Assembly (NCBI GenBank): GCA_016200125.1
Contig: JACQFK010000201.1
Coordinates: 1-5,696, forward strand
Length of the DNA: 5,696 nucleotides
Direction: 5' to 3'
From: Planctomycetota bacterium
Lineage (GTDB): Bacteria; Planctomycetota; MHYJ01; JACPRB01
Part shown: one piece after another, positions 1-5,696 of the stretch
How positions within the stretch are numbered: position 1 is the stretch's first letter
Layout of the letters: each line of letters begins with the position of its first letter
The notes under the pieces: generated by a model
Told to the model about the DNA's origin: nothing
Seen by the model: only the letters and a program-made list of their open reading frames with translations
Database searches by the model: none
Made by a program: the position numbers and the translations under genes

Positions 1-1533
1 CTCCGCCGGGTTCATGCCGGCCGCGGGCTCGTCGAGCAGCAGCAGGCGCGGCTCCGTGGCGAGCGCGCGGGCGATCTCGAGCCTCCGCTGGTCGCCGTAG
101 GCGAGGTTCTTCGAGACCATCTTCCACTTGTCCTGGATGCCGACGAAGTCGAGGAGCTTGAGGGCCTTCTCGCGCGCGGCGGCCTCCTGGTCGCGGGCGG
201 ACTTCAGGCGGAGCGCGATGGACCAGAAGGGCGTGGTCCGGCGCGCGTCCATGCCCATCAGGACGTTCTCGATGACGAGCATCTCCGGGAAGAGGCGGAT
301 GTTCTGGAAGGTGCGGGCCAGGCCGTTGCGGGTGATGTAGTCGGTGGTGCGCCGCGCCCGGCTCCAGACGACGTACGAGCCGCCCGCGCCGACGCCCAGG
401 CCGACGAAGAGCATGATCCACAGGAGCGCCCGCTCGCCCTTCTGGGCCCGCCCGATCGCCGCCAGCTCAACGGTCTCGCCCCGGTCGATCCGGCCCTGGA
501 TCATCCGCATCTCCTGAGCGGCGATCTCGGGTGTGGAGGCGATGCCGAGCAGCAGTGGCGAGGCGCGGGTGAAGAGCAGCCACTTCAGCTTGCCGGACTG
601 GATGGCCAGGTCGAGCAGCCGCTGGCGGGCCTTCTCCCGCGATTCGAACACGGCGAGCGCCGAGCGGCGGCCGTCGTCGAGGGTGATCCACTTTCCGTCG
701 CCCTTCTCGACCGCCGCCTCCTTGGCGAAGGCCATCGTCGACTTGTAGTCCTCCGCCTCGAAGCGCTGATTGAAGCTCCGAAGCGTGCGGCCCCCCTTCG
801 TGAGGTGCGCCTTCCCGTCCTTCTCCTCCACGGCGGCGTCGGGGAGGTCCTTGAAGTCCTGCGCGTCCTTCCTCGCGGCGGCCTCGCTGTCGTGGAGGGC
901 GAGGTAGACCGGCCCGGGCGCCGTCACGAGCCACTTGCCGCTGCCGTTGATCGTCGTCCGGCTGCTGCCCCCGAGGCTGACCAGGGACTGCACCACGTCG
1001 AGGCGCCGGGTGGCCGTCTCCTCGTCGTCGAGCGTCTCGAGCGGAAGCTTCTTCTCGCGGCTCCGGATGACGAACTTGCCGTCCTTCGGCCGGACCTCGA
1101 GCTCGGTGAGACGGTTCTGCTCTCGCTCGGCCATGACGTCGGCCCGGAGGAACATCCAGAAGTCGTCCCAGGCCTTCTTTGCGGGGAAAGGCTCGCCGGG
1201 GTCGGTGGCGTTGAGGACGACGACCGCCCGCCAGAGCAGGTCGACGTTCGCGGAGAAGGCGACCATGGCCAGGCCCGTGAGGAGGCCGACCAGGACGATG
1301 CCGGCGATGACGCGGCGCTTGAGCGGCCGCCGCAGGTCCTGCCCCTCGAACAGGATGGCCCCTTCGCTGGGATCGTAGATGCCGGTCACGGCGTTGAAGA
1401 CCGTGGTCTTCCCCGCGCCGTTGGGTCCGATGACGGAGAAGACCTGCCCCTTCTCGACGGCGAAGTCGACCTTGTTGACGGCCGTGAGACCGCCGAAGCG
1501 CATCGTCAGGCTCTTCACCTCCAGGAGGGCCAC
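1..1533 (-). CDS. livG: LivG-type ABC importer ATPase with a large membrane-spanning insertion (C-terminus beyond window)
   Basis: This is the cytoplasmic ATP-hydrolysing subunit of a branched-chain amino acid type ABC importer. Seen directly: an open frame of 511 codons with no stop before the window edge. Residues 1-71 are a normal LivG start, with RFGGLTAVNKVDF and Walker A GPNGAGKT at 36-43. The ATPase resumes near residue 396 with GLARTFQNIRLF (Q-loop Gln410), signature LAYGDQRRLEIARAL at 477-491, and Walker B LLLLDEP with Asp501 and Glu502, followed by AAGMNPAE. The H-loop and the last part lie beyond position 1. Between these halves, about residues 72-395 are an insertion with a transmembrane helix at each end, so the expected full length is nearly 600 residues against about 255 for E. 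coli LivG. The GTG start is supported by a perfect AGGAGGT six bases upstream and by homology of the N-terminus. It overlaps the livM stop by one base (TAGTG). Family assignment is secure; the role of the insert is unknown. Confidence 0.93.
   Translation of the reverse strand, partial: MALLEVKSLTMRFGGLTAVNKVDFAVEKGQVFSVIGPNGAGKTTVFNAVTGIYDPSEGAILFEGQDLRRPLKRRVIAGIVLVGLLTGLAMVAFSANVDLLWRAVVVLNATDPGEPFPAKKAWDDFWMFLRADVMAEREQNRLTELEVRPKDGKFVIRSREKKLPLETLDDEETATRRLDVVQSLVSLGGSSRTTINGSGKWLVTAPGPVYLALHDSEAAARKDAQDFKDLPDAAVEEKDGKAHLTKGGRTLRSFNQRFEAEDYKSTMAFAKEAAVEKGDGKWITLDDGRRSALAVFESREKARQRLLDLAIQSGKLKWLLFTRASPLLLGIASTPEIAAQEMRMIQGRIDRGETVELAAIGRAQKGERALLWIMLFVGLGVGAGGSYVVWSRARRTTDYITRNGLARTFQNIRLFPEMLVIENVLMGMDARRTTPFWSIALRLKSARDQEAAAREKALKLLDFVGIQDKWKMVSKNLAYGDQRRLEIARALATEPRLLLLDEPAAGMNPAE
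349..1320 (-). other. Inserted membrane-hairpin and extracytoplasmic domain inside LivG
   Basis: This is about 324 residues (72-395) inserted in frame between the strand after Walker A (ending FEGQDLRRPL) and the segment before the Q-loop (DYITRNGLARTFQN). In E. coli LivG these two segments are separated by only about ten residues. The insert begins with KRR and a hydrophobic helix (about residues 75-93, bases 1311-1255). A polar, charged region of about 270 residues follows. It ends with a second hydrophobic helix (about 370-390, bases 426-364) followed by RARR. Basic residues on the outer side of both helices fit the positive-inside rule, placing the middle region outside the cytoplasm and both ATPase halves inside. 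The middle region includes a Trp-rich stretch at about 101-131 and a repeat region. I cannot name a family for it. The topology is inferred from composition. Confidence 0.8.
487..1080 (-). repeat. Five degenerate beta-beta-alpha-like protein repeats in the LivG insert
   Basis: Within the insert a pattern recurs: Gly-Lys-aromatic or aliphatic plus a short hydrophobic strand, a turn, a second short hydrophobic strand, then a charged Glu/Ala/Arg/Lys-rich helix. Anchor lysines are residues 153 (GKFVI), 200 (GKWLV), 241 (GKAHL), 281 (GKWIT) and 317 (LKWLL), giving spacings of 47, 41, 40 and 36 residues. Second-strand stretches are PLETL, VYLAL, LRSFN, ALAVF and LLLGI. Helices begin near EETATRRL, SEAAARKD, EAEDYKST, SREKARQR and TPEIAAQE. 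DNA-level similarity is low, so this is an old protein repeat and not a recent tandem duplication. The alignment is by eye; units 2 to 4 are the most convincing, units 1 and 5 weaker. The strand and helix assignment is inferred. Confidence 0.6.
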
Positions 1534-2519
1534 TAGTCGACCTCCTGTTCCGCGCGTCGCGAGGGGAAGATCCCCTCGGGCCGGAACCGCATCATGAGGA
1601 TGAGCGCGAGGCCGAAGACGACGAGCTTGAAGGTGCTGAAGCGGAGGGCCGTGCCGCTCTTCTGAATCCAGTCGTCCAGCGCGGGCGTGAGGATGTTGTC
1701 GTAGCCCATGAGGACGAAGGTCCCGGCGACGGCGCCGCGCAGGTTGCCCATGCCGCCGATGATGAGGAAGCAGAGCACGGTGATCGACCGGTTGAACGTG
1801 TAGGAGTCCGGTCCGCCCGTCTGGTTGAGCGACGCGGAGTAGATCGATCCCGCCAGGCCCGCGAGGGCGGCACCGAGCGCGAACGCGGAGAGCTTCACCT
1901 GCGCGGCGTTGAGCCCCATGCAGGAGGCCGCCAGCTCGTCCTCGCGGATCGCGAACCAGGCGCGGCCGATGTGGGAGTCCTCGAGCGTGCGGAGCAGGAG
2001 GATCACCAGGACGAGCGTTCCGAGGGCCAGGTAGTAGTACCAGCGGAAGTTGCCGCTCCAGTCGAGGAAGGAGTCGGGCGCGGGGATCGGGTTGAGGGCC
2101 CGCGAGCCGTTGGTGATGTTCTCCAGGTTCTTGATGGCGAACTCGATGACCTCGCCGAAGCCCAGCGTCACGATGGCGAGGTAGTCGCCCCGGAGCCGGA
2201 GGGTCGGGGCCGCGAGCAGGATCCCGGCGACGCCGGAGCCTATCGTCGCGACGGCCATCGCGGGCCAGAAGTTCCACTGGAAGGGGAATTGGGTGACGGT
2301 CAGGATGCCCGTGATGTAGGCGCCGATCCCGAAGAACGCGGCGATGCCGAGCTGAAGGAGGCCCGTGTAGCCGACCACGACGTTGAGGCCCAGCGCGAGG
2401 ATGCAGAAGATGAAGATGTCCTTGACCTGGCCGCCCATGCGGGGCGACGCGAAGGCCGGGTAGAGGACGAGCACGACGAGCGCCGCGAAGGCCAGGAGCC
2501 GTTCGTTCTTCCGGCTCAT
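1533..2519 (-). CDS. livM: LivM-type branched-chain amino acid ABC transporter permease
   Basis: This 328-residue inner-membrane permease pairs with LivH to form the translocation pathway. Seen: many hydrophobic segments, starting with LLAFAALVVLVLYPAF at 8-23. Conserved LivM blocks are VVGYTGLLQLGIAAFFGIGA (48-67), LRLRGDYLAIVTLGFGEVI (107-125), the cytoplasmic coupling loop GRAWFAIREDELAASCMGLN (185-204), and GGMGNLRGAVAG (255-266) followed by the C-terminal RFRPEGIFPSRR. Length is normal for compact LivM proteins; E. coli LivM is longer at its N-terminus. I chose the ATG at 2519 over an in-frame ATG at 2609 because it has GGGAG five bases upstream, starts just before the first membrane helix, and forms the typical ATGA overlap with the livH stop. 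The longer start would add 30 charged residues overlapping livH. It is followed immediately by livG. Confidence 0.95.
   Translation of the reverse strand: MSRKNERLLAFAALVVLVLYPAFASPRMGGQVKDIFIFCILALGLNVVVGYTGLLQLGIAAFFGIGAYITGILTVTQFPFQWNFWPAMAVATIGSGVAGILLAAPTLRLRGDYLAIVTLGFGEVIEFAIKNLENITNGSRALNPIPAPDSFLDWSGNFRWYYYLALGTLVLVILLLRTLEDSHIGRAWFAIREDELAASCMGLNAAQVKLSAFALGAALAGLAGSIYSASLNQTGGPDSYTFNRSITVLCFLIIGGMGNLRGAVAGTFVLMGYDNILTPALDDWIQKSGTALRFSTFKLVVFGLALILMMRFRPEGIFPSRRAEQEVD
1540..1546 (-). promoter_or_regulatory. Ribosome binding site of livG, fixing a GTG start
   Basis: AGGAGGT, a perfect Shine-Dalgarno match, lies six bases before the GTG at 1533 and inside the last codons of livM. 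It decides the start codon of livG, which would otherwise be ambiguous because the gene has no nearby upstream ATG, and shows that livG is translated efficiently despite its one-base overlap with livM. Confidence 0.85.
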
Positions 2520-3427
2520 ACCTTCTCCCTCGTCCGGGCGCCGAGCAGGCCCGAGGGACGGAAGACCAGGAGCAGGATGAGGATCGCGAAGACGAGCGCG
2601 CTCGTCCACTGTTCGCCCACGTACTGGCTGCCGAGCGAGCGGACGAGGCCGATCACGATCCCGCCGAGCATCGCGCCGGGCAGGTTGCCGATGCCGCCCA
2701 GCACGGCGGCGGTGAAGGCGTAGAGGCCGTTCTGGTAGCCCATCTGGAAGGAGACGGTGTTGATCGTGAGCCCGTAGATCACGCTCGCGGCCCCGGCGAG
2801 GAGGCCTCCGATCGCGAAGGTCCAGCCGATCACGCGGTCGACGTCGATCCCCATGAGGCGCGCCGCGATCGGATTCTGCGCGGTGGCCCGCATCGCCTTG
2901 CCGAGCTTGGTGAAGCGGACGAAGACGGTGAGCGCTGTCATGAGGGGCAGCGTGACCAGGATCACGAGCAGGTCCTTCGCGGTGAAGCGGAGCCCCTCGC
3001 CGCCCAGGAGGTTCTTGTTCGGGATGACGTCGGGGAAGTTGATGTCGGCGACGCCCTTCCAGATCTGTCCGAGCCCCATGAAGACGAAGGAGACGCCGAT
3101 CGCGCTGACCAGGGGCGTGAGCTTCGGGGCGTTGCGGAGCGGGCGGTAGACGATGCGGTCCTGGGCGAAGTTGAGACTTGCGCAGAAGACCATGCAGATC
3201 GCGAAGGTGAGCACGAGGCCCGCCGCGGCGCCGCCCGGGCCGGCGTTCTCGAGGCCCAGCTTCGAGACCAGGGTGAGCGCCAGGAAGGCGCCGAGCATGA
3301 ACAGGTCGCCGTGGGCGAAGTTGATGAGCTCGATGATGCCGTAGACCATCGTGTAGCCGATGGCGATGAGGGCGAAGAGCGTTCCGGTGGTGAGGCCGTT
3401 GATGATCTGCTGGAGGAAGATCAGCAT
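2516..3427 (-). CDS. livH: LivH-type branched-chain amino acid ABC transporter permease
   Basis: This 303-residue inner-membrane permease forms the other half of the channel with LivM. Seen: a typical LivH start, FLQQIINGLTTGTLFALIA (residues 4-22), followed by GYTMVYGIIELINFAHGDLF (24-43). RPLRNAPKLTPLVSAIG lies at 95-111. The coupling-loop block KAMRATAQNPIAARLMGID is at 177-195, where the ATPase subunits are expected to dock, and GGIGNLPGAMLGG is at 244-256. It ends in VFRPSGLLG. About eight hydrophobic segments are visible and the length is normal for the family (E. coli LivH is 308). The start lies 10 bases after the livK stop, and no clear Shine-Dalgarno sequence precedes it, so its translation probably depends on ribosomes finishing livK. 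The stop overlaps the livM start (ATGA). Substrate could be amino acids or amides; family membership is certain. Confidence 0.96.
   Translation of the reverse strand: MLIFLQQIINGLTTGTLFALIAIGYTMVYGIIELINFAHGDLFMLGAFLALTLVSKLGLENAGPGGAAAGLVLTFAICMVFCASLNFAQDRIVYRPLRNAPKLTPLVSAIGVSFVFMGLGQIWKGVADINFPDVIPNKNLLGGEGLRFTAKDLLVILVTLPLMTALTVFVRFTKLGKAMRATAQNPIAARLMGIDVDRVIGWTFAIGGLLAGAASVIYGLTINTVSFQMGYQNGLYAFTAAVLGGIGNLPGAMLGGIVIGLVRSLGSQYVGEQWTSALVFAILILLLVFRPSGLLGARTREKV
2525..2529 (-). promoter_or_regulatory. Ribosome binding site of livM
   Basis: GGGAG lies five bases before the ATG at 2519, inside the last codons of livH. Together with the ATGA stop/start overlap it supports this start over the longer in-frame alternative at 2609. 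Confidence 0.65.
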
Positions 3428-3437
3428 CGGCCGCGGA

Positions 3438-4652
3438 TCAATTGTCTTCGCCGAGGACGGTCATGAACTCGAACTGGCCGGCCTTCACGCCGTTGCCGCT
3501 CATCGTGCGGAGGGTCGTGTCGCCGTTCTTGTCGAAGGACCACTTGCCGAGCGCGCCGTCGAAGTTCTTGATGGTCAGGCCGGCCGCACGGATCGCGTCG
3601 CGGTCCTTCTTGCCCGCGCGCGCGATGGCCGCCAGCGCGACCTTGCCGCATTCGTAGCCGTAGACCGCGTAGCCCTCGGGCATCTTCTTGTACTTGGCCT
3701 GGTAGTTCTTCACGAAGGCCGCGCCCTTCCCCGTGAGCCTCTCGGGCGGCAGGCCGCCGAAGGTGATGAGCGCCCGGCCGGCGAGGTTGTCGGCGCCGGC
3801 CGAGTCGATGAAGGCGTTTTCGTAGCAGCCGTCGGGGCACATGAACTTGGCGTCCAGGCCTACGCCCAGCATGTCCTTCACGAGCTGGCCGGCCTTGGTC
3901 TGCGTGGTCCCGCCGAAGTAGATCAGCTGGGGGCCCTTGGCCTTGATCTTGGTCATGAGCGGTTTGAACTCCTGGGCCTGGGCGTCGATGCCGTCGTGGC
4001 CGAGCACCGTGAGGCCCTGCTCCTTGAGCTCGTCGGCCCGCGCGTGGAAGAGGTCGGCGATGCCCTTCCCATAGACCTCGCGGTCGTCAAGGATGTAGAC
4101 CTTCTTCAGGCCGAGCTTGAGGGCCCAGTCGGCGGAGACGACGCCCTGAATGTCGTCGGCGGGGACGACACGAACGTAGTTGATCTTCCCGGAGGGGCGG
4201 TACTTCTCGGGCTCGCCCTGGTCGCCCTTGCCGGGCTTGGTCAGGCCGGGCCAGCTGTTGGCGGGGCTGACCATCAGCATGCCCGCCTGGTTGAGCTTGG
4301 GCATCGAGACCTTGGCGGCGCCCGAGTTGTAGGTGCCGATGTAGATCATGACGTCGGCGTCCTTGATCGCCTGGTCGGCGTTGGCCGCTTCTTTCTCCGC
4401 CGTCCACTGGCCGGCCGCGGCGGTGGCGTCGTCGAGATCCTCGTACTTGATCGTGAAGGCGCCGGCCTTCCAGCCCGCCTCCTCGAGCGCCATGGTGATG
4501 CCGTTGACGATGGTGTCGGTCTGGCCCCGGGCGGAGCCGGTGCGCGGGAGGCTGGAGACGATCTTGATGACGGCGGGGTCGCCTTGACCCAGGGCCAGCG
4601 AACCCAGCAGGATCAGGAACGCGGCGGCGAAGCGGAGGAGCGCTGCGTTCAT
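3438..4652 (-). CDS. livK: LivK-type periplasmic substrate-binding protein
   Basis: This 404-residue type I periplasmic binding protein would deliver ligand to LivH/LivM. A signal peptide is visible: MNAALLR, a hydrophobic core at 8-21, and likely cleavage near LALG/QG (22/23). There is no lipobox cysteine, so it is a soluble periplasmic protein. The mature domain starts with PAVIKIVSSLPRTGSARGQ. The ligand-side region YIGTYNSGAAKVSMPKLNQA (104-123) leads to GMLMVSPANSWPG. The hinge region is YVRVVPADDIQG (159-170), and the second lobe has KKVYILDDREVYGKGIADLF (183-202) and LIYFGG (243-248). Length is slightly above that of E. coli LivK (about 370). A Cys272/Cys276 pair (MCPDGCYENAF) and Cys335 are present and could form a disulfide. 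The ATG at 4652 has AGAGGA four bases upstream. It is first gene of the operon behind a candidate promoter. The ligand cannot be read from sequence. Confidence 0.93.
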   Translation of the reverse strand: MNAALLRFAAAFLILLGSLALGQGDPAVIKIVSSLPRTGSARGQTDTIVNGITMALEEAGWKAGAFTIKYEDLDDATAAAGQWTAEKEAANADQAIKDADVMIYIGTYNSGAAKVSMPKLNQAGMLMVSPANSWPGLTKPGKGDQGEPEKYRPSGKINYVRVVPADDIQGVVSADWALKLGLKKVYILDDREVYGKGIADLFHARADELKEQGLTVLGHDGIDAQAQEFKPLMTKIKAKGPQLIYFGGTTQTKAGQLVKDMLGVGLDAKFMCPDGCYENAFIDSAGADNLAGRALITFGGLPPERLTGKGAAFVKNYQAKYKKMPEGYAVYGYECGKVALAAIARAGKKDRDAIRAAGLTIKNFDGALGKWSFDKNGDTTLRTMSGNGVKAGQFEFMTVLGEDN

Positions 4653-4656
4653 AAGT

Positions 4657-4662
4657 TCCTCT
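4657..4662 (-). promoter_or_regulatory. Ribosome binding site of livK
   Basis: AGAGGA lies four bases before the ATG at 4652 in the non-coding gap, and supports that start for the signal-peptide-bearing protein. Confidence 0.6.
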
Positions 4663-4684
4663 TCTACTAGGGTTGCTCGGGGGC

Positions 4685-4713
4685 AGTCTAGGCCAGCCCC
4701 CTGCTCGAGTCAA
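4685..4713 (-). promoter_or_regulatory. Candidate sigma70-type promoter of the liv operon
   Basis: In the 119-base gap (4653-4771) upstream of livK, the minus strand reads TTGACT (4713-4708), a 17-base spacer, then TAGACT (4690-4685). The -35 matches five of six consensus bases, the -10 four of six, and the spacing is ideal. An A+T-richer run (TTTTGTTTGA) leads into the -35. Transcription would start near 4678, leaving a leader of about 25 bases that contains the livK ribosome binding site. A six-base inverted repeat, GGGGGC (4679-4684) and GCCCCC (4696-4701), brackets the -10 and may be an operator. If the organism is far from the Proteobacteria the consensus may differ somewhat. Confidence 0.5.
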
Positions 4714-4771
4714 ACAAAACCACCGGAGTTAATACGCCGCGCGCGACTGATCAGACACCGCCGATCCGCGA

Positions 4772-5696
4772 CTATTTGAGCTCTTCGACGAACTCGAACA
4801 GGCCGTTGCGGGCGACGTAAAGGGCGCAGGGACGCTGCGCCGCCCGGCGCTCCGCGTCGAAATACGGAAGACGGGGGGTGCCCCGCCAGAGGACGTTGGG
4901 ATCGATCGAGTTCGCGAGATCCAACGAGTCGAGGACGGCCTTCATGGCGAAGTAGCCCGCGGTCACGTGCGGACCGGGGACGAAGCCCATCCGCGCGGCG
5001 ACGTCGGGCGGCGCCGGCGCGAAGGGCGATACCAGGTAGGTTCCCTCGACGATACTCGGGCGGGTCGCGAGGAAGGACACGCCGGGGTCGGCATCCCCCG
5101 CGGCCAGCGTACCCTGGAAGCCCTGCTCGCGAAGGGCGCTGAACAGCTTCCGCGTCGTTCCGTAGGGCGCCTCTTCGCCGGAGAAGAAGACGAAATCGGC
5201 CTTTGCGGCCAGGATATGCGGCACCAGGCGCGTCTCCGAGAAGCCCTCGACCTGGACCACGTTCAGACCGGCCAGCACGGCCTCCCGGACGAACCCGTCC
5301 GCGATGGTCTTGCTGGGCAGCTCGTCTTCGTCCTGCACGACGTAGATCCTCTCGGCCTTGCCCCGTTTGGCCCAGCGGGCCGCGGCTTCGCCCTGACGGA
5401 GGCATCCCGGGGTGAGATGCAGGGTACTTGCGGACTCCCAAGGATGCGTATCGAAGGCCGCGACGTTCATCGCCGCCGAGTCCCATTCCCCCTTCTGCAT
5501 CAGCGCCAGGCTGCTGCCGATCCACGCCGCGGTGCAGCGGTTGGGGGTCATGGCGGGAGGGGTGTCGGCCAGGCGGACCTTGAAGCGGCCCGCGCGGCCC
5601 CGCGCCTCGTGCAGGGCGAATTGCGCCCCCCGCCGGAGGGCGTCGATCGTGGGCTGCCTATCGCCGGGTTCCCGCATGAGGACGACGACCACCGTC
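4772..5696 (-). CDS. Divergent periplasmic-binding-protein-like protein, N-terminus beyond window
   Basis: The frame is open to the right window edge, so the true start, and any signal peptide or fused domain, is not visible. About 307 residues are seen. Numbering from the GTG at 5692, the order of elements fits a type I periplasmic binding protein of the LivK/Leu-Ile-Val-binding class. There is a first strand VVVVLMREPG and a helix IDALRRGAQFALHEA. LHLTPGCLRQGEAAARWAKR (91-110) corresponds to the family's hinge region ending in QG. The second lobe has RIYVVQDEDELPSKTIADGF (115-134), ADFVFFSGEEA (165-175) and GTYLVSPFAPAP (217-228). It lacks the usual GP-x-S ligand-binding turn (here AAFDTHPWESAS, 79-90), so its ligand may differ or be lost. 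It is followed by a 119-base gap and a separate promoter, so it need not be co-transcribed with the liv genes. It could be a second binding protein for the same importer or a sensor domain of a larger protein. Confidence 0.7.
   Translation of the reverse strand, partial: TVVVVLMREPGDRQPTIDALRRGAQFALHEARGRAGRFKVRLADTPPAMTPNRCTAAWIGSSLALMQKGEWDSAAMNVAAFDTHPWESASTLHLTPGCLRQGEAAARWAKRGKAERIYVVQDEDELPSKTIADGFVREAVLAGLNVVQVEGFSETRLVPHILAAKADFVFFSGEEAPYGTTRKLFSALREQGFQGTLAAGDADPGVSFLATRPSIVEGTYLVSPFAPAPPDVAARMGFVPGPHVTAGYFAMKAVLDSLDLANSIDPNVLWRGTPRLPYFDAERRAAQRPCALYVARNGLFEFVEELK

Noticed and set aside
349..1320. LivG insert as a separate gene, mobile element or assembly join
   Set aside because: It is in frame at both ends with no stop, terminal repeats or target duplication that I can see, base composition matches the neighbours, and the helix flanks fit a single protein.
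805..1536. A 243-codon open frame on the plus strand opposite livG
   Set aside because: Its translation is rich in Glu/Asp/Arg/Gly and Leu with no motif, while the opposite strand carries recognisable ABC ATPase motifs.
2517..2609. Longer N-terminus for LivM starting at 2609
   Set aside because: It would overlap livH by about 94 bases and add a charged, proline-rich stretch unlike LivM; the ATG at 2519 has a ribosome binding site and an ATGA junction.
1971..2723. A 250-codon open frame on the plus strand opposite livM and livH
   Set aside because: It spans the junction of two certain permease genes and encodes low-complexity charged sequence; it is a shadow of their codon bias.
3360..4670. 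A 436-codon open frame on the plus strand opposite livK
   Set aside because: It mirrors livK in high-GC DNA, with low-complexity Val/Leu/Gly/Asp-rich translation and no family motif; the minus-strand gene is clearly real.
4747..4754. CTGATCAG palindrome after the upstream gene, considered as part of a terminator or operator
   Set aside because: Only eight bases with no extension, no stable stem and no adjacent T-run; chance is sufficient.
5690..5692. GTG at 5692 as the start of the partial binding-protein-like gene
   Set aside because: The frame stays open to the window edge and this codon lies within the first core strand (VVVVL), so a start here would leave no signal peptide; the true start is probably outside.

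Overview
The window is a G+C-rich stretch carrying one minus-strand gene cluster for a branched-chain amino acid (HAAT/Liv) type ABC importer. Read in the direction of transcription (right to left) it holds: a partial, divergent periplasmic-binding-protein-like gene (5696 to 4772), a 119-base gap with a good candidate sigma70-type promoter, then a tight operon of a LivK-type binding protein (4652-3438), LivH permease (3427-2516), LivM permease (2519-1533) and a LivG-type ATPase (1533 to beyond position 1). No real gene is supported on the plus strand. A livF partner would be expected just beyond position 1, but it is not in the window.

The organism looks like a Gram-negative-type bacterium: the LivK-like protein has a classical cleavable signal peptide with no lipobox cysteine, and codons end mostly in G or C. 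A planctomycete or similar high-GC phylum is my guess from the general feel of the proteins; nothing in the window proves it.

The four operon genes are tightly packed: a 10-base gap between livK and livH, an ATGA overlap between livH and livM, and a TAGTG overlap between livM and livG. This fits one co-translated transport complex. LivK would capture the ligand in the periplasm, LivH and LivM would form the membrane channel, and LivG with an unseen LivF would power it.

The notable item is LivG. Its reading frame is continuous from the GTG at 1533 to the window edge (511 codons with no stop), whereas ordinary LivG is about 255 residues in total. All motifs up to Walker B are present, but about 320 residues are inserted between the strand after Walker A and the Q-loop. 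The insert is flanked by two predicted transmembrane helices with basic residues on their cytoplasmic sides. Between them lies a presumably extracytoplasmic region containing about five degenerate units of 36-47 residues that look like beta-beta-alpha repeats. An importer ATPase that crosses the membrane and carries an outside domain right beside its coupling loop is unusual, and I do not recognise the inserted domain.
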